DNA of 64,000 bases from Alphaproteobacteria bacterium (GCA_025934695.1 JAICWS010000001.1:1269301-1333300); one strand, 5' to 3'. Shown: positions 18,642 to 27,494, numbered from the stretch's first letter. The notes: generated from the sequence alone by a model not told the origin. Made by a program: numbers and translations.

Positions 18642-20918
18642 TCAATACTTGATTTTCTCGGGCGTGGGCTTCCAGGTCGCCGCGCTTTTCTTCAGGTCGA
18701 TCACCAGCTTCCACGGAACCTGCTTTTCAACCTTGTCGCGCAGTTCGGCGCGCTTGAGGTTCTCGGCGGCATTGTGGGAATTCGCCGCCAGGCAGAGCCA
18801 GAAGTAAGCGTTCGGCAGGTCTTTCGGCACATCCTCGCTGCCCTGGATCAGCATGGTCGCCACGGAATACTGGGCGTTGTCGTCACCCTGTTCCGCCGCG
18901 CGCTTGAACATGTCGAAGGCTTCGGAATTGCTCTTTTCGACGCCGCGGCCGGCCATGTAGAGCAGGCCCATCTGGTACTGCGCGCCCACGACGCCGACCT
19001 CCGCCGCCTCGCTGATCCATTTCACCGCTTCCGCGTCGTCCTGCTTTACCCCGCGGCCGTCATGGTACATCATGCCCAGAAGATACTGCGCCTGCGGAAT
19101 GCCGGCCACCGCCGCCTTGCGGTACCATTTCGCGGCCTCCTCCATATTCTTCGTCTCGCCGCGGCCCTGCTCATACAAGACGCCGACCGCGTATTCCGCC
19201 TTGTGGTTCCCCTGCTGCGCCGCCTTCATGTACCATTGCGCCGCGCGGTCGATGTCGTCGGTCAGCGGGTTGCCGGCGCTGAAATGAAGCGCCATCGCAT
19301 ACTGGGCGTCGGCATCGCCCTTGTTCGCGAGCGCCTCAAGCGACGGAATATCCTTGGGCAGGACCTTCTGTTCGGAGACGGGCGCCGGCATGGTCACCGG
19401 CGCGGGAACGACTGGCTTCGGCGGCTCCAGCGCATTCGTGGTGGGCGCAGGGGCGGGCGCCGGGGCGGGAGCGGGCGCCACCGGTTTCGGAGGCTGCGGC
19501 GCGGGAGCGGGCGGCGGCGGGGATGCGGCGGTCCCCTGAAGGCCCGGCGCTCTCCAGGCGGCGGCACGGTGCTGGAGTTCCATTCCCTTGCCGGGCGTCA
19601 CCATGCGCGCCATCTGGTCGCGGCGCTGCACGTAATCCTTGACGTTCGATTCCGCCGCGACGACGTACCAGAAATAAGCGACATCGTTCGACTGCGGCAG
19701 CCCATGGCCCGCGGCGTAAAGGTCGCCGAGCGCCGCCTGCGCGTCGGCGTTGCCCAGGTTCGCGGCCTTGGCATACCATTCGGCCGCTTCCTTGTAGTCC
19801 TGGTTGATGCCCACGCCCTTGTCGTAGAGGGCGCCGAGAGCGAATTCCGCCTCAGGCACGTTCTGCTCGGCCGCCTTGCGGTACCACTTCGCGGCCTCCG
19901 CCATATTCGGCGCAACGCCCAGTCCGCGCTGATAGAACACGCCAAGGCTGTATTCGGCGCCGGGATGCCCCTGCTCCGCCGCCTTGCGGTACCATTTCGC
20001 GGCCTCGGGGAAATCTTCGGTGATGCCGTGCTCCTGGTCGTAGTACCTGGCGACATTGTACTGCGCGTTCGCGTTGCCGCGGCTCGCGGCGAGCCGGTTC
20101 AGCGTCAGCACTTCGCTGTAATCCTCGGCGCAGAGCTTGTCCTTGATCTCCTCGAAGGTCGAAATCTTGAAGTATTTCTGGAAGCCCTGTTCGGGCAGTC
20201 CGCGCATGCGGAATTCGCAGGTGTAGGAATTGCCGCCATCCTCGGTGTAATGGACGACCTTGACGACGCAGAGATTGTTTTTGGTCGCGAGCGCGGTGAA
20301 GACGGTGGGATGGCCGTTCCTCATGTATCCCGCGCGGGTGCCTTTTTCGCACAGTTCGACGTCGATCTGGTCGGGCGTGTTCTTGTCGAGGACGGGCTCT
20401 TTCTCGCCTTCATCCGGCGGGCCGCCTTCTGCCGACTTGATTTCGGGCCCTTCTTTCGATCCCGCGGTTTCGCCCGCTCCCTGCGTATTGGTGTCGGGCG
20501 TTTCCTTGGCGCCGTAGAGATCGCTGATGGCGCCGCCGCCGGCGCAGGGCATGAAGGCGCACAAGGGCCCCGCCCGCGATACATAGCTGCCGTCAGGGCA
20601 GGTATGCGTGTCGGCAGGGCAGCCGTTCGCGCCCACCGGCGCCATGTCCTCGGCCGTCGCCTTCCACAGCAGCACCAGCGCGCCGCCGGTCGCCGCGAGG
20701 AAAACGATCCATTCAACGAGCGAGAAATTCACCAGGTTGCCGGGGATATTGAATGCCCGGGACATCGGAAGCTTGCGCCGGCTGGCGCTCATGGCGGAGG
20801 CGGCAAAGCCCCCGACAAGCCACACAGCTACAGCAAGAATAAGCAGTCCCTGATGCATCATGTTCAGTTTATTTCCCGCACCCCTGATGGAATCCATGCG
20901 CCCGCCGGACACATCCAC
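18642..20918 (-). CDS. membrane-anchored Sel1-repeat protein with two repeat blocks
   Basis: Up to 758 residues; the start is uncertain (20918, or the Met pair near 20861 just before the first hydrophobic segment). Order: two hydrophobic segments, a short Cys-rich module (GCPADTHTCPDGSYVSR..C..MPC), an acidic linker, a small domain, a first block of Sel1 repeats (AAKWYRKAAEQG type), a Pro/Ala-rich linker and a second Sel1 block. Sel1 repeats form alpha-helical solenoids that bind other proteins. The Cys-rich module with CPDGSYV suggests exposure to an oxidising compartment, but the orientation is unproven. The opposite-strand 715-residue ORF is a shadow. Confidence 0.85.
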   Translation of the reverse strand: MDVSGGRMDSIRGAGNKLNMMHQGLLILAVAVWLVGGFAASAMSASRRKLPMSRAFNIPGNLVNFSLVEWIVFLAATGGALVLLWKATAEDMAPVGANGCPADTHTCPDGSYVSRAGPLCAFMPCAGGGAISDLYGAKETPDTNTQGAGETAGSKEGPEIKSAEGGPPDEGEKEPVLDKNTPDQIDVELCEKGTRAGYMRNGHPTVFTALATKNNLCVVKVVHYTEDGGNSYTCEFRMRGLPEQGFQKYFKISTFEEIKDKLCAEDYSEVLTLNRLAASRGNANAQYNVARYYDQEHGITEDFPEAAKWYRKAAEQGHPGAEYSLGVFYQRGLGVAPNMAEAAKWYRKAAEQNVPEAEFALGALYDKGVGINQDYKEAAEWYAKAANLGNADAQAALGDLYAAGHGLPQSNDVAYFWYVVAAESNVKDYVQRRDQMARMVTPGKGMELQHRAAAWRAPGLQGTAASPPPPAPAPQPPKPVAPAPAPAPAPAPTTNALEPPKPVVPAPVTMPAPVSEQKVLPKDIPSLEALANKGDADAQYAMALHFSAGNPLTDDIDRAAQWYMKAAQQGNHKAEYAVGVLYEQGRGETKNMEEAAKWYRKAAVAGIPQAQYLLGMMYHDGRGVKQDDAEAVKWISEAAEVGVVGAQYQMGLLYMAGRGVEKSNSEAFDMFKRAAEQGDDNAQYSVATMLIQGSEDVPKDLPNAYFWLCLAANSHNAAENLKRAELRDKVEKQVPWKLVIDLKKSAATWKPTPEKIKY

Positions 20919-20979
20919 TAGATATGCAGGCTTTTCTGCGTTTTTTCAAGGTTTTGGGAGTTTTACAGAAATTAAAAAA

Positions 20980-21056
20980 TGGCGTCCCCGGCAGGATTTG
21001 AACCTGCGACCCCCAGTTTAGGAAACTGATGCTCTATCCAGCTGAGCTACGAGGAC
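20980..21056 (-). tRNA. tRNA-Arg (anticodon CCU)
   Basis: The minus strand folds into a full cloverleaf: acceptor GTCCTCG/CGGGGAC, D-arm with AGCTCAGCTGGATAGAGC, anticodon stem TCAGT/ACTGG around the loop TTCCTAA (anticodon CCT), T-arm GGTTCGAATCC and an encoded CCA. It reads AGG codons. No integrase or attachment-site duplication is adjacent. Confidence 0.95.
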
Positions 21057-21081
21057 TTTTGATATGCCGTAATAACAATAG

Positions 21082-21119
21082 CGCAAAACCTTCCGGCGTT
21101 CAAACCGGAAGGTTTTGCG
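21082..21119 (-). terminator. strong hairpin after the 21141 gene
   Basis: A 15-bp perfect stem (CGCAAAACCTTCCGG / CCGGAAGGTTTTGCG) with an 8-nt loop lies 22 nt downstream of the 21141 stop codon and upstream of the tRNA. Confidence 0.65.
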
Positions 21120-21140
21120 TTAATCGGCCATCAACTTTCG

Positions 21141-22112
21141 TTAACGGCGGCCGTAATGCGCAGGCGGAGCGTTGACGCGGGGTGCCGCCCCGGTCTGCTG
21201 ATGGAAACCGCCGCCGAAATTGTTGTTCGCCGGCATGCGGGGCGCCGCCGGAGGCGTATAGGTGCGCACCGGGGCCACATTGTTGAAGTGGGTGGCCGGA
21301 GGCGCGACATTGTTGTGCAGATTGACGTTGTTATGCGGATAAGTCGTCTGCGGGATCACGTTATTGCGTGGGGTATAGGTATTGCGCGGGACAACGTTAT
21401 TGCGCGGAATGACATTATTGTGCTGGTAAATGTTATTATGCTCGTAAACGTTGCCGCGATTGCCGCCGACCCAATGATGATTGTCGCGGTTGCCGCCGTA
21501 ATAGTTGTTTTCGATAATCGTCGTGCGATTGCCACCGATGCGATGGCCGCCTTCCCAGAAGCCGCCCCAGGGACGCCAGGTGGGCATCATCCAGATCGGG
21601 GTATAGCCGGCATACCAGCCATGGATGGCGAAGCCGAAAGAAATGATCGGCACGACAGGCGCGCAGATCACGTAAGACTGGGGCTGATAGTAGGCATAGC
21701 TCGCGGCGCCATAGGATTCCTGGCTCGCCAGCTGGTTGTCGCGCATCGCCGCATTGTTGACCTCGCCCTGGAATGTCGCGCGCGCATTGGGGTCGTTGAG
21801 GTTATAGGCTCTGACGACGGTGGCGTTCTGGCCGTTGAGCTGGAATTCGAGGCCGATGGTTTCGCCGGTCGAGGCGGTGCCTTGTGTAAAGCCGACGCCG
21901 GCACGGTAATAAGCCGTCTGGACGCCGACATTATAAGCGAGATCGTCAATGGCCTGCTGCGATACGGGGACGGACGCCTGCGAGACCGGGACCTGCTCAT
22001 TCCAGACCTGGCCGCCGTTGACGGGTACCGTCTGGGCTTGCGCCGTTCCCGCGCCGATGGCGGTAATGCCGGCAACGAGCGCAAATGCAGCGGCAAGAGA
22101 TCTCTTCTTCAT
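21141..22112 (-). CDS. secreted Asn/His-rich low-complexity protein
   Basis: 323 residues from the ATG at 22112, which starts a clear signal peptide (basic MKKR, hydrophobic core, AQAQ cleavage region); GAGGAC precedes it. The mature N-terminal half is ordinary; the second half is dominated by Asn, His, Tyr and Pro in loose repeats (HNNV, PRNN, YTPRNN). Such composition could bind metal ions or form a flexible surface layer, but I recognise no family. A strong terminator follows. Confidence 0.78.
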   Translation of the reverse strand: MKKRSLAAAFALVAGITAIGAGTAQAQTVPVNGGQVWNEQVPVSQASVPVSQQAIDDLAYNVGVQTAYYRAGVGFTQGTASTGETIGLEFQLNGQNATVVRAYNLNDPNARATFQGEVNNAAMRDNQLASQESYGAASYAYYQPQSYVICAPVVPIISFGFAIHGWYAGYTPIWMMPTWRPWGGFWEGGHRIGGNRTTIIENNYYGGNRDNHHWVGGNRGNVYEHNNIYQHNNVIPRNNVVPRNTYTPRNNVIPQTTYPHNNVNLHNNVAPPATHFNNVAPVRTYTPPAAPRMPANNNFGGGFHQQTGAAPRVNAPPAHYGRR

Positions 22113-22312
22113 GTAAAAGTCCTCGCTAAAATTATGCTTGTTCTGAGCAGAACTTATAACCCCGTCCCGGGGATTCGTCAATTACGTTTTATGGTAATAA
22201 AGTTGCGTATATATCCAAAGTGATATCAAACATTTAGCCTTGGTTTTTGAACAGCAAAAAACCAAGCTTGCCGATGGAAGCCTATAAACCCTATCGAAAG
22301 AGTGGGCTTGGA

Positions 22313-22810
22313 CTAGCGGAGATACCAGATATCCATCCGGTAGCCCGACGGCCGGCCGAGGGGGACGCGGCGCGTCACGGGCGCGGAGAGCGCCAGAGCG
22401 CAAAAAGCGAGGAAAATCAGCAAGGCATTAAGGGCATGGGCATATTCCCATTGGGCCCGGAGCGCCATCCAGTTGGCAGGAAGCACGACCCATTGAGCCG
22501 TCAGATGGTCGACGGGGTAAATCCAGATCGCATAGACGAGGAAAGTGCAGGCCATAAACAGGGCCGCGAGCGAGACCAGCTTAAACGCGCCGCGCTGGCG
22601 AAACATGAACACCAGTACGACATCCGCGATAAAAGCGAGCGGCGCCATTATCCAGGCCCAGGCCCAGCCGCGGTCGACATAGTGCATGAACACGTAATCC
22701 TGGTCGGAGAGTGCCATGCGCCCGGGGAGCCCCAGCAACTGGGCGGCGGCGGGAGCAAGAGCCAGCGCGGTCAGTATGATGGCGATGCAATATACCACTC
22801 CAAGACGCAT
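22313..22810 (-). CDS. four-TM membrane protein (DUF1772-like)
   Basis: 165 residues with four hydrophobic segments. The segment YAIWIYPVDHLTAQW followed by NWMALRAQWEYAHALNALL resembles the N-and-RWEWSHAAR signature of DUF1772 / anthrone-oxygenase-like membrane proteins. Biochemical role unknown. It starts 14 nt after the CHAD gene, so the two may be co-transcribed. Confidence 0.65.
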   Translation of the reverse strand: MRLGVVYCIAIILTALALAPAAAQLLGLPGRMALSDQDYVFMHYVDRGWAWAWIMAPLAFIADVVLVFMFRQRGAFKLVSLAALFMACTFLVYAIWIYPVDHLTAQWVVLPANWMALRAQWEYAHALNALLIFLAFCALALSAPVTRRVPLGRPSGYRMDIWYLR

Positions 22811-22824
22811 GTGCTTGACACTCC

Positions 22825-23808
22825 CTATAAAGGGACAACCGCCGCCCTCCTGCCGGGGTTCCTTGACGGGCTGCGGCGGCTCCCCGCAGGCACGACCAGC
22901 GTCAATTCCGCGAGCTGCGCGTCGAAATCGCGCTTCAGCAGTTGCAGGAACGCGGGGGTGAACCAGGCCGAGAAATCGGCGCGGGCCTGCGCGAGACGCG
23001 AGGCATCGAGCGCGATATGCTCGCGCAGTTCATGCGCGGCCGCTTCGTCCTTCGCGCGCGCGAGCCACTTCGCAAGCCGCTTTTTTCGGGCGCGGATATC
23101 GACCAGCTCGCCGATGCGGTCCTGGATGTCCTGCACGCGCGGCAACAGTTCCTTGGCGAAGCCAAGCGGAAAAGCCGATTGCAGCATCTCCATCGTGTAG
23201 CGCAGTTTTTTCGCCTCGATGCGAAAATCGTGCAGCCGGTCGAGACTCGCGCCAGAGGATGGGGCGGAGGCGAAGAAGGCGCTCGCGCGCGGGCGCAGCT
23301 CGATGCGCGCCCAAGGCGCAAAGCGCATGCCGCCGTTGCGGCTCTGTCCGGCGGCCTTGAGAAGATTGCGGACCTCCTTGCGCAAGCCGGCGTCTTTCGC
23401 CTTTTTTCCGGCCTGCACCATGTCGCCCTGGACCTTGTCGCGGCGCTTGTGCGCGATCTTCAGCAGCGCGCCGGAATTCTGTCCCGTCTTGTCCTTCTCG
23501 AGCAGGTCGATGAAGACGTCGAGATCGCGCGCCTTGCCCGCCGCGCGGCGCAGCTTCTTCAGCTGCTTTTCGAGCCGCGACTTGCGCTTGGCGGGGAAAA
23601 AATCGGCGTAAAGGTCGAGCGCGGACGCCGCCTTGCGTGTTTCGACGCGCAGATGGTGGACGTATTTGTTCTTTTTGGGATGGCGCGCCGTTGCCTTGGG
23701 CAGGTTGTCGAGCACCCCTTTGAGGTGCTTTTCCGTTTCGGCGAAAGCCATGTCGCGCACCGAAATATAGGCAGTGAGAGCGGCCGCGCCGCCGGATAAT
23801 CCCGCCAT
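22825..23808 (-). CDS. CHAD-domain protein
   Basis: 327 residues rich in Lys, Arg and conserved His. The motif HHLRVETRKAASALDLYADFF, and the later RLHDFRIEAKKLRYTMEML (partly quoted: HDFRIEAKKLRY), mark the CHAD family, an all-helical fold known to bind inorganic polyphosphate. The same window holds polyphosphate kinase (28.2 kb) and an exopolyphosphatase (63.1 kb), in line with a role at polyphosphate granules. No CYTH domain is fused. Confidence 0.9.
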   Translation of the reverse strand: MAGLSGGAAALTAYISVRDMAFAETEKHLKGVLDNLPKATARHPKKNKYVHHLRVETRKAASALDLYADFFPAKRKSRLEKQLKKLRRAAGKARDLDVFIDLLEKDKTGQNSGALLKIAHKRRDKVQGDMVQAGKKAKDAGLRKEVRNLLKAAGQSRNGGMRFAPWARIELRPRASAFFASAPSSGASLDRLHDFRIEAKKLRYTMEMLQSAFPLGFAKELLPRVQDIQDRIGELVDIRARKKRLAKWLARAKDEAAAHELREHIALDASRLAQARADFSAWFTPAFLQLLKRDFDAQLAELTLVVPAGSRRSPSRNPGRRAAVVPL

Positions 23809-23880
23809 GACAAAACCCCGTAAGCCGTGAAACTGCGCTACGTAAACGCGGCAGCAGCACCTTTCGTTTCAAAATAAATT

Positions 23881-24237
23881 TTACGCGATGCCCAGCACGT
23901 GCTCGAGGGGCGGCGGCGAGCCGCCCAGTTCCAGAAGCGCCTGGTGCGCATCCTTGATCGACTGCTTGTTGCCGATGTCCCTGAAGGCGATCACCTGCAT
24001 TGCGCTCGCGGTCGTCGAGGTATTGTAGCCCTTGGCATCGAGGATCGTGGTCATGAGGTAGGAACTGAAATCATAGACCTGGATCAGGATCGAATTGAGC
24101 TCCTTGGTGATGGGCAGGTAACGGCGGTAAAACACGATTTCGTCGTCGAGCCGCTGGTAGCCCTCGAGCCGCCACTTGGCGGTTTCGTCCTTGACGAGTT
24201 TCAGTTCCTTGCGCTTGCCCGCTTCGGTCATGGTCAT
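23881..24237 (-). CDS. unrecognised small protein, paralogue of the 25113 gene
   Basis: 118 residues. It aligns end to end with the 25113 protein: both begin with a basic RxELKL[VI] segment, share GYQ[RK][VL]DD and a QVYDFSSY / DVYDFNDY element, and near the end carry KQSI[KR]DAH[QR]AL[LV]ELGG[SN]PP. I know no named family with this signature. No signal peptide or membrane segment. The two are separated by a convergent Sel1 protein gene. Confidence 0.75.
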   Translation of the reverse strand: MTMTEAGKRKELKLVKDETAKWRLEGYQRLDDEIVFYRRYLPITKELNSILIQVYDFSSYLMTTILDAKGYNTSTTASAMQVIAFRDIGNKQSIKDAHQALLELGGSPPPLEHVLGIA

Positions 24238-24399
24238 AGCGTCCCCCGCTCAGCCGATAATGAATTTGAAAAATGAATAAACAATCTTTCGAAAGCGTAA
24301 CACACCCGATGCTTATGTCAACGCGAGCTGATTTGCTTTGGTTATGAGGGGCTTATAGAATGGGGGCGGGAATTGCTCTTTCATCGCCGGGGATTTCGC

Positions 24400-25104
24400 G
24401 TGAAACATTTTTTCTTTCTCCTTGTGGCTCTCATCCTCGCGGTCGCGGTCGCCGCGATCGCCTATCCGCTCACTTCCCCTTATCATGCGCGGCTGCGCGC
24501 GGATTTCGCCGACCCCGCCAAGCGGCAGGCCGCCGTCCGGCAGGCCGTCGACTTCGAGAAGAACCATTACAAGGCGCTGATGGGGGATAAAAAGGCGGAA
24601 TATAAATTCGGCATCGCGCTGTCCTCTGGCGAGCTCGGCTTCAAGGATACGGCGCAGGCGGTGACCTGGTTCCAGCGGGCGGCGGACCAGGGGTATCCCC
24701 TGGCGGAACTCGCGCTTGCCCATTGCTATTTCACTGGCGATGGCGTCCCCCAGGACGAGGCCGACGGCGCGACCTGGGCGCGCAAGGCATCGGAAACCGG
24801 TGAGGTGCCGCAGACGCGCGAGCTGATGGGATTGATCTTCGCAGGCGGCGTGGGCGCGCCGCAGGACATGATGAGAGGCCTCGACCTTCTAAAGACCGGC
24901 CCATCGGCCGAGGCGACGGCTCTCGCCGCGGATATCGACGGCAAATTCAAGGCCGCCTACGCCCTGCCCAAGGAGCAGCAGGACGCGGCGCTGCAGAAAA
25001 TGGCGGCGGACGTGAAGGCCGAAGTCCACGATAAATTCCGGTCGATGGAAGGAAGCCTCGCCAAGCAGGCGCTCGTCGCGCCCGCCGAGGGGCTGCCCAA
25101 GTAG
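24400..25104 (+). CDS. exported or membrane-anchored Sel1-repeat protein
   Basis: About 234 residues from a GTG at 24400 (GGGGAT upstream); the track's TTG at 24373 is less likely. A hydrophobic N-terminal segment (HFFFLLVALILAVAVAAIA) works as signal or anchor. It is followed by Sel1-type repeats (AVTWFQRAADQGYPLAELALA; YFTGDGVPQDEADGATWARKA) and a helical C-terminus. A probable protein-interaction scaffold facing the periplasm. Confidence 0.8.
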   Translation: MKHFFFLLVALILAVAVAAIAYPLTSPYHARLRADFADPAKRQAAVRQAVDFEKNHYKALMGDKKAEYKFGIALSSGELGFKDTAQAVTWFQRAADQGYPLAELALAHCYFTGDGVPQDEADGATWARKASETGEVPQTRELMGLIFAGGVGAPQDMMRGLDLLKTGPSAEATALAADIDGKFKAAYALPKEQQDAALQKMAADVKAEVHDKFRSMEGSLAKQALVAPAEGLPK

Positions 25105-25112
25105 GTATTCCG

Positions 25113-25559
25113 TCAGGGCCTGGGGGATGCTTTGAGCTTCAGTGGATTGGACACGGACACGTCCCGCGTCAGTTCCAGGACATAGCTCATGATCTCGTCA
25201 ATCGCGGGCGGATTGCCGCCCAGTTCGACCAACGCCCGGTGCGCGTCGCGAATGGACTGTTTGCCTTCGACCTCGGAGAATTTCTCGCGCACTGGCGGCT
25301 GGAAAACGTCATCCTTGCCGTAGGCCAGCGCGTAATGGGTGACGGAGTAATCGTTGAAATCATAAACATCGGTCTGGATCACGATGTGGTCCGTCTTGCC
25401 GGGCACGACGAACACAGGGATCAGCTTGCGCTCAAGCACCGTGAGATCGTCAACTTTCTGGTAGCCGACGATGTCCGGCGCATGGCCGCCAAGATCAGAC
25501 GCCGCAGCGTCAAACTGCTCGATCAATTTCAGTTCGCGCGGTTTCCTGTCTATGTCCAC
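25113..25559 (-). CDS. unrecognised small protein with basic C-terminal tail, paralogue of the 23881 gene
   Basis: 148 residues. Shares the body and the KQSIRDAHRALVELGGNPP element with the 23881 protein, plus the N-terminal RELKLIE. It extends ~30 residues further and ends in VSVSNPLKLKASPRP, an example of the recurrent tail found in this window. Its stop lies 8 nt from the convergent Sel1 gene. Function unknown. Confidence 0.75.
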   Translation of the reverse strand: MDIDRKPRELKLIEQFDAAASDLGGHAPDIVGYQKVDDLTVLERKLIPVFVVPGKTDHIVIQTDVYDFNDYSVTHYALAYGKDDVFQPPVREKFSEVEGKQSIRDAHRALVELGGNPPAIDEIMSYVLELTRDVSVSNPLKLKASPRP

Positions 25560-25697
25560 GGCCTCACCTTTAGCATCTGAAGGGGTTTTCCACAGGGACT
25601 ATAGCGGTGAAATCTTATTATGTCAAAAACTTCCCTGTTGCCATGACCGCCGCCCCCGATAAGATGCGCAGGGAATTTTGAAACAGGAGTAAATCTT

Positions 25698-26462
25698 ATG
25701 GACATCAAAGGTTTGGCGGCAGTCATCACGGGCGGCGGCTCGGGCATGGGTGCCGAGACGGCGCGCTATCTCGGCAAGGCCGGCGCGAAAGTCGCCGTGC
25801 TCGATATTAACAAGGCGAATGCCGAAACCGTGGCGAAGGAAATCGGCGGCATCGCCCTTGAATGCGACGTGTCGAGCGACGCCTCGGCCCGGGCGGCGAT
25901 GGAAGCGGCGAAGAAGGCGCACGGTCCCGTGCGCATCCTGATGAACTGCGCGGGCGTGGCGCCCGCCGCGCGCGTCGTGGGCAAGGAAGGCCCGCACGAC
26001 CTCGGCTTGTTCTCGAAGTGCATCGGCGTGAACCTGATCGGCTCGTTCAACATGCTGCGCCTGGCTGCCGCCGAGATGTCGTCGCTGGAACCGCTGAACG
26101 ACACGGGCGAGCGCGGTGTCATCATCAATACCGCCAGCGTCGCGGCTTACGAAGGCCAGATCGGCCAGGCCGCCTATTCGGCTTCCAAGGGCGGCATTGT
26201 CGGCATGACGCTGCCCGCCGCGCGCGAACTGGCGCGTTTCGGCATCCGCGTCGTCACCATCGCGCCGGGCCTGATCGGCACGCCGATGCTTCTGTCCATG
26301 CCCAAGGAAGTGCAGGACAGCCTGGTCGCGACCACCCTCTTCCCCAAGCGCCTCGGCAAGCCCGAGGAATTCGCGAAGCTCGCGCTGCACGTCGTCGAAA
26401 ACGCGATGATCAACGGCGAGACCATCCGCCTCGACGGCGCGGTGAGGCTGGCGGCGAAGTAA
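25698..26462 (+). CDS. short-chain dehydrogenase, 3-hydroxyacyl-CoA dehydrogenase type II-like
   Basis: 254 residues. Classical SDR motifs: TGGGSGMG for the cofactor, NCAGVAPAARVVGKEG after beta4, the catalytic YSASK, and IAPGLIGTPML. The insert around the NAG region and the NDTGERGVIINTASVAAYEGQ segment match the HSD17B10 / type II hydroxyacyl-CoA dehydrogenase group, which oxidises 3-hydroxyacyl-CoA with NAD in fatty-acid breakdown. No other beta-oxidation gene is near. ACAGGAGT precedes the start. Confidence 0.9.
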   Translation: MDIKGLAAVITGGGSGMGAETARYLGKAGAKVAVLDINKANAETVAKEIGGIALECDVSSDASARAAMEAAKKAHGPVRILMNCAGVAPAARVVGKEGPHDLGLFSKCIGVNLIGSFNMLRLAAAEMSSLEPLNDTGERGVIINTASVAAYEGQIGQAAYSASKGGIVGMTLPAARELARFGIRVVTIAPGLIGTPMLLSMPKEVQDSLVATTLFPKRLGKPEEFAKLALHVVENAMINGETIRLDGAVRLAAK

Positions 26463-26463
26463 T

Positions 26464-27342
26464 CTAGCGCGATGGCGCAGCGGATTTGCGCTTCGCGATG
26501 CCATCGCGGAAGCTGTCGATGACATCCGTCGAGGTCTGCGCGCCGCCGTGTCCGTCCGCGATGGCCATGAACAGCCCGTCCTTCATGTCGCGCGGGATTT
26601 TGACGACCAGCGCGGTGATATTGTCGCTGCTGCCCCGCGCATGGGCGTAGGCGGCGAAGACGTCGGCGAGGCCGTCTTCCTTTTTCTGGTCGATTGCGGC
26701 CTTAAGGGGCGCGATGTAATCGGCGGGATCCAGCGTTTCATAGAGACCGTCCGACGAGAGGCAGACGTAGACGTCCCTGCCCGCGTCGATTTCTTTCTTT
26801 AAATCCGCCGCCGCGAATTCGGGATTTTGCGAGACGCCGATGTAAACGCCGTCGCCGAAGGCACGCGAGAGCATGAGGCTGCCATCGACGCGGCCATTAA
26901 AGGCAACATGGCCCCCTTCGCGTTCGATGCGTGTCTTTTCATCGGGGTCTGCGGCATGATGGTCGCGCGTGAGCTTGCGCGCGCGTATGTCGCCGGTTGC
27001 CGGATCGCGCACGAAGACGACCGCCGGACTGTCGCCCAGGAAGGCCACGCGCAGCTGGTGATCTTTCGTTATGACCAGCGCGGTCCCGGTCGAACCGTCG
27101 GGGTTCGCATTCGTCTTCTTCGCCGCCGTGCTGAAAATATCGGCCAGGAACGACCGCGCCTGGCGGCCATTGAGGTCGAGCGTATCGACGAGGAACCGGT
27201 CTTCCTGATAGGGCCTTTCGCCCTGATAACTCGCCGCGCGCACGGTCGCGCCCCCGAAGGCGATGTCTTTCGAGACGTCGCCGGAATGCGGCGGCAGCGG
27301 TTTCTGCCCGTCGAGCAGGTTATGGCGAGAGGATGCGGTCAT
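26464..27342 (-). CDS. PP2C-type protein phosphatase with relocated DGHGG motif
   Basis: 292 residues from the ATG at 27342. PP2C motifs are present: YQEDRF (E47, D48), DGSTGTALV, the FLGDS strand, RVDGSLMLSRAFGD, LSSDGLYE (D198) and GSSDNITALVV (D240). The metal-binding DGHGG, which normally follows the EDR motif near the N-terminus, is instead at residues 263-267, after the last core strand, together with its helix. All metal ligands are kept, so activity on phosphoserine or phosphothreonine is plausible. The arrangement is a segment permutation I have not seen in standard bacterial Stp/PrpC proteins. It converges with the SDR gene one base away. Confidence 0.85.
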   Translation of the reverse strand: MTASSRHNLLDGQKPLPPHSGDVSKDIAFGGATVRAASYQGERPYQEDRFLVDTLDLNGRQARSFLADIFSTAAKKTNANPDGSTGTALVITKDHQLRVAFLGDSPAVVFVRDPATGDIRARKLTRDHHAADPDEKTRIEREGGHVAFNGRVDGSLMLSRAFGDGVYIGVSQNPEFAAADLKKEIDAGRDVYVCLSSDGLYETLDPADYIAPLKAAIDQKKEDGLADVFAAYAHARGSSDNITALVVKIPRDMKDGLFMAIADGHGGAQTSTDVIDSFRDGIAKRKSAAPSR

Positions 27343-27441
27343 GGGTTTACCTAAGCACAGGTGAGAGCACCGCACAAGAACTGCAAATCATTGAAATTCC
27401 GGACGATATTTGATAGAAACGCCGCCTCTTGTCCTTTTTCA

Positions 27442-27470
27442 TTGCGTTATGTAAATAAATATCTTATATT
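27442..27470 (+). promoter_or_regulatory. sigma-70-type promoter of the small-ORF operon
   Basis: TTGCGT (27442-27447) and TATATT (27465-27470) are 17 nt apart, 25 nt before the first of three tightly packed small ORFs. Confidence 0.5.
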
Positions 27471-27494
27471 CTTCAAAATGCCAAGGAGGGCCCA

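Noticed and set aside
18774-20921. 715-residue plus-strand ORF opposite the Sel1 gene
   Set aside because: Arg/Gly/His-rich shadow; the minus strand has clear Sel1 repeats.
20980-21056. tRNA-Arg as an integration site for a mobile island
   Set aside because: No integrase, attachment duplicate or composition shift on either side.
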